A DNA stretch of 64,000 bases from UBA4675 sp964601265 (lineage in GTDB: Bacteria; Bacillota; Clostridia; Christensenellales; Borkfalkiaceae). The position numbers and the translations under genes are program-made. The DNA lies in assembly GCA_964601265.1 (NCBI GenBank), contig CAZRMT010000001.1, positions 1 through 64,000 on the forward strand, in the 5' to 3' direction. A model generated the notes under the pieces. That model ran no database searches. It was not told the origin of the DNA and saw only the letters and a list, made by a program, of their open reading frames with translations. Below, piece by piece: positions 33,364 to 43,183 of this stretch; within the stretch, counting starts at the first letter, position 1, and each line of letters opens with the position of its first letter.

Positions 33364-35850
33364 ATGAAATCAAGTAAAAAAACGGAAACACAATCTATCA
33401 ATGCTGTAAAACACGAACAAAAAGCTACTCCGTTTACCAAAAGGGAAGCAACTGAACTATTAAAGGGAAAACTTTCTAAGTTTTTCGGAATATCCGACAG
33501 CGAAGTAACGAAAGAGCAAATTTATAAAGCTGTCGTTATGGCAGTAAGGGATATTCTTTTGGAAAAAAGAAATAAATACTCTAAAACCATAAAAGAGAAA
33601 AAGGGTAAAAGAGTTTATTATCTTTGCATGGAGTTTTTGGTTGGTAGATCGTTAAAAAATAATTTATACAACCTCGATTTAACTAAGCAGTTTGAGGACG
33701 CTGTAAAGGCGTACGGATATTCGCTTGAAGATTTATACGAATACGAACCCGACGCAGGTTTAGGTAACGGCGGTCTTGGAAGATTGGCGTCTTGCTTTAT
33801 GGACGCTTTGGCAAGTCAAGATTATCCTGCTATGGGATATTCTATCAGATACGAATACGGTTTATTTAAACAAAAAATCGTAGACGGCTGGCAAATGGAA
33901 TTGCCCGATATTTGGCTTCCAGGCGGAGAAGTATGGCTTACTCAAAGACTTGATAAAGCTGTTAAGGTTAAATTTGACGGACATATTGAGGAAATTTGGA
34001 CGCCTGAAGGTGTAAAAATTAATCACGTAAATGCACAAGAAGTCGAGGCTGTTCCGTATGATATGATGATTTCGGGTAAAGATTGCGAAGCTGTTTCCGT
34101 TTTAAGACTTTGGAGAGCTAGAAGTATAACCAATTTCGATATGCACAAATTCTCTCAAGGCGATTATGCTCAATGTTTGAAAGAGAGCAATGAGGCGGAA
34201 TTGATTTCCAAAGTGTTATATCCCTCTGACAATCACTTTGAGGGTAAATCTTTAAGATTAAAACAACAATATTTCTTGGTAAGCGCAAGTTTACAAAACA
34301 TTTTAGATTCTCACTATAACGTTTATAAAACGTTTGACAATTTAGGAGATAAGGTTGCTATTCACATTAACGATACGCACCCCGCTCTTTGCGTTCCCGA
34401 ATTGATGAGATTACTTATGGATGACCACGGTTATAGTTGGGAAAAAGCTTGGGATATAGTTACTAAAACGGTGGCTTATACTAACCATACCGTTATGGCG
34501 GAAGCATTAGAGAAATGGAACGAGGATTTAATCGAGAGAAGACTTCCTAGAATTTACGCCATTTTAAAAGAGATAAACAGAAGATTCTGTAAAGATATGT
34601 GGGATAAATATCCGGGCGAATGGGCTAAAATCGATAGAATGTCCATAATTTCCGGCGGACAGATAAGAATGGCTAATTTAAGCGTTATCGCATCACACAA
34701 GGTAAACGGCGTTTCCGCTTTACACAGTGAAATTATTAAACAAAGCATTTTTAAAGATTTTGCCGAAACTTATGACAATAAATTCACGAATGTTACAAAC
34801 GGTATTGCGTATAGAAGATGGTTGTGTCAATCTAACCCCGAACTTTGTTCGTTAATCAGCGACTGTATCGGTGACGGTTACGTAAAAGACGCAAGTCAAC
34901 TTGCTCAACTTAGAAAGTTTGTAAACGATTCTTCCGTTTTAGACAGAATGAATGAAATTAAAAGAATTAAAAAAGTTCAATTCTGCGAATACGTAAAGAA
35001 TAAGACGGGCGAAATTATCAATCCCGACTCTATGTTCGACGTTCAAGCTAAGAGAATGCATGAGTATAAAAGGCAACTCTTGAATGCTATGTATATTATT
35101 TATCTATACAACGAACTTAAGAAAAATCCCGATATGGAAATGACGCCAAAGACGTTTATTTTCGGAGCAAAAGCCGCTCCCGGCTATGATATGGCAAAAC
35201 AAATAATAAAACTTATTTGTTATTTGGCGCAAGACATCAACAATAATCCTAATCCGAAGATTAGAGAAAAGCTTAAAGTCGTTTATCTCGAAGATTATAA
35301 CGTATCGCTTGCCGAAAGACTTATGCCTGCCACCGAATTATCGGAGCAAATTTCGCTTGCGGGTAAAGAGGCTAGCGGAACCGGTAATATGAAATTTATG
35401 ATTAACGGGGCGTTAACTATCGGAACCATGGACGGAGCAAACGTTGAGATGTTTGAACAAGTTGGTAAAGACAACATCTTTATATTTGGTTTGAGTTCAA
35501 AAGACGTAGACGATTTATGGAAACAGGGTTACAATTCTTCGGCGTATTACAATAATAATCGTAAACTTCAAGAGATTATCGAGGCGTTAAAGGTTGGCTT
35601 TAACGGTCAATCGTTTGAATCGTTTAGAGGATATTTGCTTACCAACAGTCCTATTGCCGATCCGTATATGTGTATGGCGGATTTTGCGTCTTATAGCGAT
35701 ACGCATGAATACATTGATAAAGTGTATGGCGATAAGAGAAAATGGGCTAAGATGAGCTTGGAAAACGTTGCGGGAAGCGGAATTTTCTCTGCTGATAGAA
35801 GTATTAGAGAATATGCGGAAAACATTTGGGGTATTAAGCCTATAAAATAA
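33364..35850 (+). CDS. glgP: Glycogen/starch phosphorylase
   Basis: An 828-residue GT35 phosphorylase releasing glucose 1-phosphate from glycogen. GLGNGGLGRLASCF near 134-147, the WLPGGEVW region, and the pyridoxal-phosphate lysine in ASGTGNMKFMINGALT are all intact. A short charged N-terminal extension of about 25 residues precedes the domain. The ATG follows AGGAG. Having synthesis and breakdown genes in one operon is common in Firmicutes. Confidence 0.96.
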   Translation: MKSSKKTETQSINAVKHEQKATPFTKREATELLKGKLSKFFGISDSEVTKEQIYKAVVMAVRDILLEKRNKYSKTIKEKKGKRVYYLCMEFLVGRSLKNNLYNLDLTKQFEDAVKAYGYSLEDLYEYEPDAGLGNGGLGRLASCFMDALASQDYPAMGYSIRYEYGLFKQKIVDGWQMELPDIWLPGGEVWLTQRLDKAVKVKFDGHIEEIWTPEGVKINHVNAQEVEAVPYDMMISGKDCEAVSVLRLWRARSITNFDMHKFSQGDYAQCLKESNEAELISKVLYPSDNHFEGKSLRLKQQYFLVSASLQNILDSHYNVYKTFDNLGDKVAIHINDTHPALCVPELMRLLMDDHGYSWEKAWDIVTKTVAYTNHTVMAEALEKWNEDLIERRLPRIYAILKEINRRFCKDMWDKYPGEWAKIDRMSIISGGQIRMANLSVIASHKVNGVSALHSEIIKQSIFKDFAETYDNKFTNVTNGIAYRRWLCQSNPELCSLISDCIGDGYVKDASQLAQLRKFVNDSSVLDRMNEIKRIKKVQFCEYVKNKTGEIINPDSMFDVQAKRMHEYKRQLLNAMYIIYLYNELKKNPDMEMTPKTFIFGAKAAPGYDMAKQIIKLICYLAQDINNNPNPKIREKLKVVYLEDYNVSLAERLMPATELSEQISLAGKEASGTGNMKFMINGALTIGTMDGANVEMFEQVGKDNIFIFGLSSKDVDDLWKQGYNSSAYYNNNRKLQEIIEALKVGFNGQSFESFRGYLLTNSPIADPYMCMADFASYSDTHEYIDKVYGDKRKWAKMSLENVAGSGIFSADRSIREYAENIWGIKPIK

Positions 35851-35851
35851 T

Positions 35852-37678
35852 ATGATTTATTATAATCCACTGGATTTAGCTTGTAAAAGCATAAAAGGAG
35901 CTATTTCCGATTTAGATGAAATAAATATTTCTATAAAATTAAGTGATGCCGAACGGTGTCGCTTAATTTTGAGGAAAGATAGTGATAATTCTACGATTGC
36001 TTTTGAGTTAGAAAAGTTTCCCGATAACGTTTTTTCGGTTAAACTTCCTAAACTCGAAGTAGGGCTTTACTGGTATTATTTCGTTTTCAATAACGAATAC
36101 TGCATAGGTTTGGGAGATAATTACGAAGCGCAAATTCAAAGCGAGGTAAAAAGTTATCAGCTTTTAGTTTACGAAAGCAATTATAAAACGCCCGACTGGT
36201 TTAAAGGCGGAATAATGTATCAAATTTTTCCCGATAGGTTTAATCGTGACGGTGAATTCGAGGTTCCGACAGGCAAGATTAAAAGAGAAGATTGGTACGG
36301 TACACCATATTATAAACCCGTAAACGGAAAAGTTTTAAATAACGACTTTTTCGGCGGTAATTTAAAAGGAATTGAGAAAAAGTTAAAATACTTAAAGGGC
36401 TTAAACGTTTCCGTTATTTATTTAAATCCTATTTTTTCTTCGTATTCGAATCATAGGTACGACACTTCTGACTATATGAAAGTAGATAGTGTGCTTGGCG
36501 ATGAAAAAAGCTTAAAATCTCTCATAACTACCGCTAAAAAGCTTGGAATTAGGATTATTTTAGACGGTGTTTTCAATCACACGGGAGACGATAGTATTTA
36601 TTTTAACAAGTACGGACGTTTTGACACCGTAGGTGCGTATCAAAGTAAGGATTCGCCGTATTATTCTTGGTATTGTTTTGATAAATTCCCCGATAAATAT
36701 TTGAGTTGGTGGGGGATTGACATTCTGCCTACGATAAATAAGAATTCGACAGAGTTTGAAGACTTTATTGCAGGCGAAAACGGAATGTTAGAACATTATG
36801 CAAAGTTAGGCGTTGCAGGAATAAGACTTGACGTTGTTGATGAAATACCCGATAGTTTTGTGGTGAAGATAAGAAACGCAATGCACAGGGTTTCAGAAGA
36901 TAATCTTGTATTGGGTGAAGTTTGGGAAGACGCGACTAATAAAATCGCTTATAGCGTAAGAAGAAAGTATTTTCAAGGGCGTGAGTTAGACTCGGTAATG
37001 AATTATCCCTTAAAAGACGCTATAATTGATTACGTTTTAACACGCAGTGCAAATAAATTGCACGACGTTATACGTTCACAAACGGATAATTATCCAAAGA
37101 TTGCGTTAGATTGTCTAATGAATATATTGGGCACGCACGACACGCCTAGAATCCTTACCGTTTTAGGACGAGAAGTTGTTTTGACTTCTAAAGAAGAAAG
37201 CGAAAACGAGTTTTTAAGCGCAAAAGAACTGTCAAACGGTATTCGTAGATTAAAAATTGCATCTTTACTTCAATTTACCTTATACGGAGTTCCGTCTGTC
37301 TATTACGGTGACGAGGCAGGGCTTGAAGGTAATATGGACCCCTTTAACAGAAAGTGTTATCCTTGGGGGAGAGAAAATCTTCAACTAATCGAATGGTATA
37401 AAAAACTTTCCGAAATAAGGTCAAGCATCGACTTGTTTAAAGACGGAGAACTCAACGTTTTAAAAAACGAAAAGGGACTGTTTGTTTTTGAAAGAAGAAA
37501 TGGTAACGACAACGTTATCGTTGCCGTAAATTTAAGTTCGGACGATTATTCGATTGATTTATCAAAGCCTTGTTATAATTTATTAGAGGGAAGTTTTCAC
37601 GAGAAACACGTAGGATTGGCTTGTGACAACGCATTGGTTTTGTATAGAAAGAACATAAATTTTAAAAACATAAAATAA
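35852..37678 (+). CDS. GH13 alpha-amylase/neopullulanase-type enzyme
   Basis: A 608-residue GH13 enzyme with an N-terminal beta-sandwich (about 1-110), then the barrel beginning WFKGGIMYQIFPDRFNRDG. Asp327 in GIRLDVVDEIP is the nucleophile, Glu356 in GEVWED the acid/base, and LGTHDTPR carries the third carboxylate. A C-terminal beta domain follows. Lacking a signal peptide, it is cytoplasmic and probably trims maltodextrins or branch stubs left by GlgP. It starts one base after glgP stops. The exact specificity (neopullulanase, maltogenic amylase or cyclomaltodextrinase) is not clear. Confidence 0.9.
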   Translation: MIYYNPLDLACKSIKGAISDLDEINISIKLSDAERCRLILRKDSDNSTIAFELEKFPDNVFSVKLPKLEVGLYWYYFVFNNEYCIGLGDNYEAQIQSEVKSYQLLVYESNYKTPDWFKGGIMYQIFPDRFNRDGEFEVPTGKIKREDWYGTPYYKPVNGKVLNNDFFGGNLKGIEKKLKYLKGLNVSVIYLNPIFSSYSNHRYDTSDYMKVDSVLGDEKSLKSLITTAKKLGIRIILDGVFNHTGDDSIYFNKYGRFDTVGAYQSKDSPYYSWYCFDKFPDKYLSWWGIDILPTINKNSTEFEDFIAGENGMLEHYAKLGVAGIRLDVVDEIPDSFVVKIRNAMHRVSEDNLVLGEVWEDATNKIAYSVRRKYFQGRELDSVMNYPLKDAIIDYVLTRSANKLHDVIRSQTDNYPKIALDCLMNILGTHDTPRILTVLGREVVLTSKEESENEFLSAKELSNGIRRLKIASLLQFTLYGVPSVYYGDEAGLEGNMDPFNRKCYPWGRENLQLIEWYKKLSEIRSSIDLFKDGELNVLKNEKGLFVFERRNGNDNVIVAVNLSSDDYSIDLSKPCYNLLEGSFHEKHVGLACDNALVLYRKNINFKNIK

Positions 37679-37734
37679 TGCAAAATCGCTTATAAAATAT
37701 TAATTTATTTGTTTTTTTACGATTGTGGTGAACT

Positions 37735-39909
37735 ATGGATATAATAAAAAAAATTACTGAAGAATTTAATTTAAACGAAAAGCACGTAACCAACATAGTC
37801 GAGCTACTTGACGATGGAAATACCATACCGTTTATTGCTCGTTACAGAAAAGAACTTACGGGGCATATTGACGACCAAGTACTTAGAGAGCTTGCCGACA
37901 GATTGGAGTATTTACGTAACCTCGAAAAAAGAAAGGAAGACGTTAAAAACAATATAGAAGCGCAAGGCAAACTTACGGACGAAATAGTAAAAGCTTTGAG
38001 TTTGGCTGTTACTTTAACGGAAGTCGAGGATATTTATCGACCTTTTAAACAAAAGAAGATGACGAGGGCAACCTCTGCTATCGAAAAAGGGCTTCAACCT
38101 TTAGCCGATATAATCTTGAAACAAGACGTGCTGTCAGGTTCGTTGGAAGATATCGCTCGTCCTTTTGTAAACCCCGAAAAAAAGGTGGAAAACGAAAAAC
38201 AAGCTATTCAAGGAGCTGAAGACATTATTGCGGAAATTGTTTCGGATAACGCGGAGCTTAGAAAAAAACTTCGTAAAATATTTATTAAAAACGGAATGGT
38301 TTGTTCGAAAAAGACGAAGAAAGACGACGAAGGTGCGTTAACGTACGATAATTATGCCGAATACGAAGAAGCAGTTTCCGAAATAAAGGGACATAGAATT
38401 CTTGCTTTAAATAGGGGTGAAAAAGAAGAGTATTTAAAGGTTAAGGTTGCTATCGACGAAGATTTTGCCGTTCGTGTATGCGAAACTTTTTACGTTAAAG
38501 AAGGCAGTATTACTACGGAATGCGTTAAAAGAGCGGTTGCCGATTCTTATTCCAGACTTATAGAACCGTCTATTGAAAGAGAAATAAGGGCAATGCTTAC
38601 CGAAAATGCTCAGGAACAAGCCATAAAGATGTTTGAGGTTAACTTAAAACCTTTATTGTTGCAACCACCGCTAAAAGGAAAGGTTGTAATGGGATTTGAC
38701 CCGGGTAACAGAACCGGTTGTAAAATTGCGGTAGTTGACGAAACGGGTAAATTTTTAGATAAAACGGTAGTTTTTCCCACTCCGCCTAAAAAAGAAATAG
38801 AACAATCGAAAAAAGTTCTTAAAGATTTGATAAAGAAAGATAAAGTTCAAGTCATTTCTATCGGGAACGGAACGGCGTCAAAAGATTCCGAAGTTTTCGT
38901 TGCGGATATGTTAAAAGAGGTGAATACCGACGAGGATAAGGTTACTTACGCAGTCGTTAGCGAGGCGGGAGCGTCGGTTTATTCGGCGTCTAAATTAGGA
39001 GCGGAGGAATTCCCCGAATTAGACGTTTCCGAAAGGTCGGCTATATCTATAGCAAGACGTTTGCAAGACCCGTTGGCAGAACTTATAAAAATAGACCCGA
39101 AGTCGATAGGCGTAGGACAGTATCAACACGATATGCCTCCCGCTAGATTAGACAGCGTTTTAAATGGAGTACTGGAAGACTGTGTAAATTCCGTAGGAGT
39201 TGATTTGAATACGGCAAGTCCGCAACTTTTATCTTTCGTTTCGGGGCTTAATAAAGGTATAGTAAAAAATATCGTAGAATATAGAGAAAAAAACGGAAAG
39301 TTTACTAACAGAAAACAACTTTTAAAAGTTCCAAAACTTGGCGAAAAGGCGTATCTTCAATGTGCGGGATTTTTGAGAATTAGCGACGGAGATAATATTT
39401 TAGACAATACTTCCGTTCACCCCGAGTCTTACGAAGCCGTTGAAAAACTTCTTAAACTGTTTAATTATACCGAAAAAGAAGTAAAGGGCAATAAACTAGG
39501 CGAATTGGCGATGCAAGTTAAAAACTATGGGGAACAAAAAGTTGCCGTTGCTTGCGGAATAGGTGTTCCCACGCTAAACGACGTGGTGGTTGAAATTATG
39601 AAACCCGGTAGGGACATAAGAGAAAATTTACCAAAGCCCGTTCTAAGAGCAGACGTTAAAGAGTTGAAAGATTTAAAAGAAGGAATGGTCATTCACGGCA
39701 CCGTCAGAAACGTAACAGATTTCGGTGCGTTTATAGATATCGGCGTTCACCAAGACGGACTTGTTCACCTTTCTGAAATATCAAATTCTTATATTAAGCA
39801 TCCGTTGGACGTATTAAAAGTCGGACAACAATTAGACGTTATGGTTATCGCAGTCGATTTAAAGAAAAACAGAATAGGTCTTTCCATTAAAAGATTAAAA
39901 AGAAATTGA
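37735..39909 (+). CDS. tex: Tex family RNA-binding transcription accessory protein
   Basis: A 724-residue Tex protein, homologous to eukaryotic Spt6. Domains in order: helical Tex N-domain (IPFIARYRKELTGHIDD near 32-48), YqgF RNase H-like domain (VVMGFDPGNRTGCKIAV near 319-335), helix-hairpin-helix region (LNTASPQLLSFVSGL) and C-terminal S1 RNA-binding domain (GMVIHGTVRNVTDFGAFIDIG). The ATG follows GTGGTG. Its stop codon is embedded in the -35 box of the acpP promoter. It lies downstream of the glycogen operon without an obvious terminator between. Confidence 0.95.
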   Translation: MDIIKKITEEFNLNEKHVTNIVELLDDGNTIPFIARYRKELTGHIDDQVLRELADRLEYLRNLEKRKEDVKNNIEAQGKLTDEIVKALSLAVTLTEVEDIYRPFKQKKMTRATSAIEKGLQPLADIILKQDVLSGSLEDIARPFVNPEKKVENEKQAIQGAEDIIAEIVSDNAELRKKLRKIFIKNGMVCSKKTKKDDEGALTYDNYAEYEEAVSEIKGHRILALNRGEKEEYLKVKVAIDEDFAVRVCETFYVKEGSITTECVKRAVADSYSRLIEPSIEREIRAMLTENAQEQAIKMFEVNLKPLLLQPPLKGKVVMGFDPGNRTGCKIAVVDETGKFLDKTVVFPTPPKKEIEQSKKVLKDLIKKDKVQVISIGNGTASKDSEVFVADMLKEVNTDEDKVTYAVVSEAGASVYSASKLGAEEFPELDVSERSAISIARRLQDPLAELIKIDPKSIGVGQYQHDMPPARLDSVLNGVLEDCVNSVGVDLNTASPQLLSFVSGLNKGIVKNIVEYREKNGKFTNRKQLLKVPKLGEKAYLQCAGFLRISDGDNILDNTSVHPESYEAVEKLLKLFNYTEKEVKGNKLGELAMQVKNYGEQKVAVACGIGVPTLNDVVVEIMKPGRDIRENLPKPVLRADVKELKDLKEGMVIHGTVRNVTDFGAFIDIGVHQDGLVHLSEISNSYIKHPLDVLKVGQQLDVMVIAVDLKKNRIGLSIKRLKRN

Positions 39910-39934
39910 CAAGGCAAAATATCGGTGATATAAT
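39906..39934 (+). promoter_or_regulatory. Perfect consensus promoter of acpP
   Basis: TTGACA (39906-39911), 17-bp spacer, TATAAT (39929-39934). The -35 contains the tex stop codon (39907-39909). Start near 39941 and a 35-base leader with GGGAGG before the ATG. I saw no FapR-type operator. Confidence 0.88.
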
Positions 39935-39975
39935 AAAATAAACTTTAGGGTTTAATTTTTTTACGGGAGGTAAAA

Positions 39976-40203
39976 ATGTCAACATTTGACAGAGTGGCAG
40001 AACTTATCAGTTCGCAATTAGGTATAGATAAAAGCAAAGTTACGCCTCAATCCGAGATTATTTCGGAGTTGGGTGCCGACTCGATAGACGTTTTTGAAAT
40101 GATTATGGCTTTGGAAGACGAATTGGGAATAGAAGTGCCCGAAGATAAAGTTCAGTCTTTAAAAACGGTTCAAGACGTTGTAGCCTTAATAGAAGATAAA
40201 TAG
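39976..40203 (+). CDS. acpP: Acyl carrier protein
   Basis: A 75-residue acidic ACP carrying growing fatty acyl chains on phosphopantetheine. The attachment serine is in LGADSIDVFEMIMALE (Ser at about residue 36); Ile replaces the more usual Leu after DS. Length and helix pattern are standard. It has its own strong promoter and terminator, fitting its high abundance. Other fatty-acid genes are not nearby, so a specialised ACP is possible but less likely. Confidence 0.93.
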   Translation: MSTFDRVAELISSQLGIDKSKVTPQSEIISELGADSIDVFEMIMALEDELGIEVPEDKVQSLKTVQDVVALIEDK

Positions 40204-40233
40204 TGACATCGTTACTTAAAGTTATGCAAAAGA

Positions 40234-40263
40234 AAAACCTCGTTTGAAAAAGCGGGGTTTTTT
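40234..40263 (+). terminator. Intrinsic terminator of acpP
   Basis: AAAACCTCG pairs with CGGGGTTTT (one G-T pair) around an AT-rich loop and runs into six T. Confidence 0.85.
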
Positions 40264-40328
40264 GACGTTTATTAGGAAGAAACGATACTTAATAGAAAAT
40301 ATTACTTGAAATAATTATATAAAAATAA

Positions 40329-40357
40329 TTGAAAAAAAAAGAGAGCTATGGTATACT
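40329..40357 (+). promoter_or_regulatory. Promoter of the ftsK-rimO-pgsA-cinA-recA operon
   Basis: TTGAAA (40329-40334), 17-bp spacer, TATACT (40352-40357); start near 40364. It rules out the longer reading of ftsK that would begin at 40329. Confidence 0.75.
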
Positions 40358-40388
40358 TAATGTGTATGAAAATTGGGAGGGATTTATT

Positions 40389-43166
40389 TTGAAAAGTAAA
40401 AAAAATGCGTCAAAATTATTATCTCTCGAAAATTTAGGAATACTTTTAGTTGTTTTCGCTATCATAGGATTAATTTGTCTTATGGGCGGAGATTTGTTTT
40501 TTGGACAGTTGGGAATTAACATTCGTAAATTGTTGTTGGGGGTATTCGGCGTTACTTCATACGTTTATTTCTTTTTGGTTTCCTTATTCGGTTTTTTGAT
40601 AGTTGCAGGTTTAAAAATAAAAATAAAAGTTTCATTTAAAAAGAAATTGTTGTTTTTCCTTGCGTTATATTCATTATTCTCGATTATTCATTTGGTAACG
40701 GCGCCGTTTAACGGAAGCTATAAAGCATATTTGTCTAAATGTTATGATATGGGTTATTCGCACCCTTCGTTCGGCGGGGCGTTTCTTGCTTTATCGGTAG
40801 GATTGATTGCTTCGGTTTTAAGTTCGGTAGGAGCGTATATTCTGTTTTCTTTGCTCTTTTTAGCTTTAGTGGTTTATTTTATTTCCGGTATCGTGAAAAC
40901 GAAAGAAAGGAATAGCAACGGAAAAGTTAAAAATAAATCGTCGGAAAGCGACGAGGTTTCGTTACCTTTTGCACAAAACGGGTATGCGTATCAACAAAAC
41001 GGCGGGCAATCATACGATTTACCTATAGTCGGGTATAGGCAGGCAACGCAAGAAGAAAATGCCAATAGATATACTCAATACGTTCGAGAAGAAAAAAAGG
41101 ACGCTTTTGACGACGTTTACGAAAGGCTAAAAAACCCACCGAAAAAAAGAGGGTTTTCCGAAAGTCAACAGCAAAACAATTCCGAATATTCCGAGACGAA
41201 TTATTTCGGCGGTTCGTCTTATGAAACAAATAACGTTTCGGATGCCATACCGAGAAAGGAAGAGACAAACGTACCTTTTGAGGAAGGCATTGACGATTCG
41301 AAACCTAATCCTATGATATATACTCCGAAAGTTGAGTATGAAAAAGAATCGGAGGTTAACGGTTATTTTAATCGTGGTGTAGAAGGTAGGGAAAATCCTT
41401 ATTCCGTAAGCGATTTTGAAACACAAAAAGAAAGTTCGACCGAAAGTAAACGTTTTGATTTTGAAAAAGAATTAAAAAAATACGCTAGAAACGAAGAAAA
41501 GAAAGACGAACAGTCTTTTGGCGAAAAACTTGAAAAAGATTTTTCTAAAAGTGATTTTGATAGAGATTTTTCCTCTTTGGAGAAAAAGAGTTATTCCGAG
41601 ACGAGTTTAACTAGTAGCACGAGAGATTATTTTAGTGGCAACAGCGAAGCTAGGAAGGAAAATGAAGAAGACGCCGTATCTTTAGAACAGTACGATTATA
41701 GCGATTTTGTATTTAATCCTTTCCCGACGGGATTACTAAAGCTTTATAACGTAAACGAGAACAAAGAAAGACTTCAAGAATTTTTTAATTTTTGTTCGCA
41801 AACGATACTAACCGTTATCGAAACCATGAGAAAACGTCAAATGGAAATAACGGAAATTCATCACGGTCCTACGCTTACAAGGTTTGATTTAACCGTTCCG
41901 ATAGGGGTTGCGATAAAAGATATAACCAGCTTACAAGAAGATATGGGCGTTCAGCTTAATTCTGCAGGGCTGTTAAGAATTGCTCCTATACCGAAATCGA
42001 ATAAAGTGGGCGTCGAAGTGCCTAACGAAAATAGGGTAACGGTTAGCGTAAGAGAATTGATTGAAAGTCGAGAATTTCAAGACGCAAAGGCTGAAAATAT
42101 TCCTTTCGTTGTAGGAAAAGACGCTATCGGAAAAGTGTTGATAATGGAACTTGCAAAAATGACGCACATATTGATTGCTGGTTGTTCGGGTTCGGGAAAA
42201 TCCGTTTTCGTGCGTTCGTTGTTGGTAAGTATGATGTACAAATGCAGTCCGAGAGATATGCGATTAATCATATGTGACCCGAAAGGGGTTGACTTTGTAG
42301 CTTTCAAAGGTGTTCCGCATATGCTTATTGACGAGATTATCGTTGAAAGGCAAAAAATTGTAAAAATTTTAGATTGGGCTGTTACCGAAATGGGTAGGCG
42401 TTATTCTAAATTACAAGAAGCGGGAAGCGCTAATATCGCCGAATATAACAGAATTATGAAAGGTCAAGACGAAATGCCTAGAATAGTTTTGTTTATAGAC
42501 GAGTTTGCTGATTTAGTAAGCGCCGATAAAGTAAATATATTGCCTAAAGTTCAGATTTTAGCGCAAAAAGCCCGTGCGGCAGGCATACACGTTATCCTTG
42601 CTATGCAACGACCTTCGGTTGAAATAATTTCAGGAGATATAAAAGTTAACTTTTCGACTAGAATTTCATTAAAAATGCAGTCTGCCGTAGACTCGAGGAC
42701 GATTCTTGACGAGGTTGGAGCCGAAAATCTTTTAAATCACGGCGATATGTTGTTCTTTACTCCCGACGACAGTCATTTGGTAAGGGCTCAAGGACCTAAT
42801 ATAGACGGAGAAGAAATTCAAAACGTCGTTAGTTATTTAAAGAGCAATAACAAGTGCGTTTTTGACGGAAAAATAAAGGCAATGCTCGACAAGGGAACGA
42901 ACGGTACTTATAGGTTGAACGGAGATTCCGGCGAAGACGATAGAGATGCAGAGTTAAGAAAACAAGCGTTAAGATTTGTTATCGAACACAACGTGACTAG
43001 TGCCTCTGCCATTCAAAGAGAGTTTAGGGTCGGATTTAACACAGCCGCACGTGTGCATGAATGGATGACGAAAAAAGGCTATATAGGAAATTCGTTAGAA
43101 GGAAATAAGCGTGAAGTAAAGATTACAATGGACGATTACGCTAAACTCTACGGGAACGACGAGTAA
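40389..43166 (+). CDS. ftsK: DNA translocase FtsK/SpoIIIE
   Basis: A 925-residue DNA translocase that pumps chromosomal DNA through the closing septum. Four membrane helices lie in the first ~180 residues. A long hydrophilic linker (about 190-440), rich in Glu, Lys and Ser, comes next. The RecA-like motor follows, with Walker A GCSGSGKS at 598-605 and Walker B IVLFIDE. The gamma winged-helix domain (SASAIQREFRVGFNTAARV), which reads KOPS/SRS sequences, ends the protein. The start is TTG at 40389, because GGGAGG (40375-40380) is spaced eight bases from it. First gene of an operon ending at the terminator after recA. Confidence 0.94.
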   Translation: MKSKKNASKLLSLENLGILLVVFAIIGLICLMGGDLFFGQLGINIRKLLLGVFGVTSYVYFFLVSLFGFLIVAGLKIKIKVSFKKKLLFFLALYSLFSIIHLVTAPFNGSYKAYLSKCYDMGYSHPSFGGAFLALSVGLIASVLSSVGAYILFSLLFLALVVYFISGIVKTKERNSNGKVKNKSSESDEVSLPFAQNGYAYQQNGGQSYDLPIVGYRQATQEENANRYTQYVREEKKDAFDDVYERLKNPPKKRGFSESQQQNNSEYSETNYFGGSSYETNNVSDAIPRKEETNVPFEEGIDDSKPNPMIYTPKVEYEKESEVNGYFNRGVEGRENPYSVSDFETQKESSTESKRFDFEKELKKYARNEEKKDEQSFGEKLEKDFSKSDFDRDFSSLEKKSYSETSLTSSTRDYFSGNSEARKENEEDAVSLEQYDYSDFVFNPFPTGLLKLYNVNENKERLQEFFNFCSQTILTVIETMRKRQMEITEIHHGPTLTRFDLTVPIGVAIKDITSLQEDMGVQLNSAGLLRIAPIPKSNKVGVEVPNENRVTVSVRELIESREFQDAKAENIPFVVGKDAIGKVLIMELAKMTHILIAGCSGSGKSVFVRSLLVSMMYKCSPRDMRLIICDPKGVDFVAFKGVPHMLIDEIIVERQKIVKILDWAVTEMGRRYSKLQEAGSANIAEYNRIMKGQDEMPRIVLFIDEFADLVSADKVNILPKVQILAQKARAAGIHVILAMQRPSVEIISGDIKVNFSTRISLKMQSAVDSRTILDEVGAENLLNHGDMLFFTPDDSHLVRAQGPNIDGEEIQNVVSYLKSNNKCVFDGKIKAMLDKGTNGTYRLNGDSGEDDRDAELRKQALRFVIEHNVTSASAIQREFRVGFNTAARVHEWMTKKGYIGNSLEGNKREVKITMDDYAKLYGNDE

Positions 43167-43183
43167 CGCTTTATGGAGATAGA

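Noticed and set aside
40329..40388. TTG at 40329 as the ftsK start
   Set aside because: That triplet is the first half of the -35 box of a good promoter; TTG at 40389 has a well-spaced GGGAGG.
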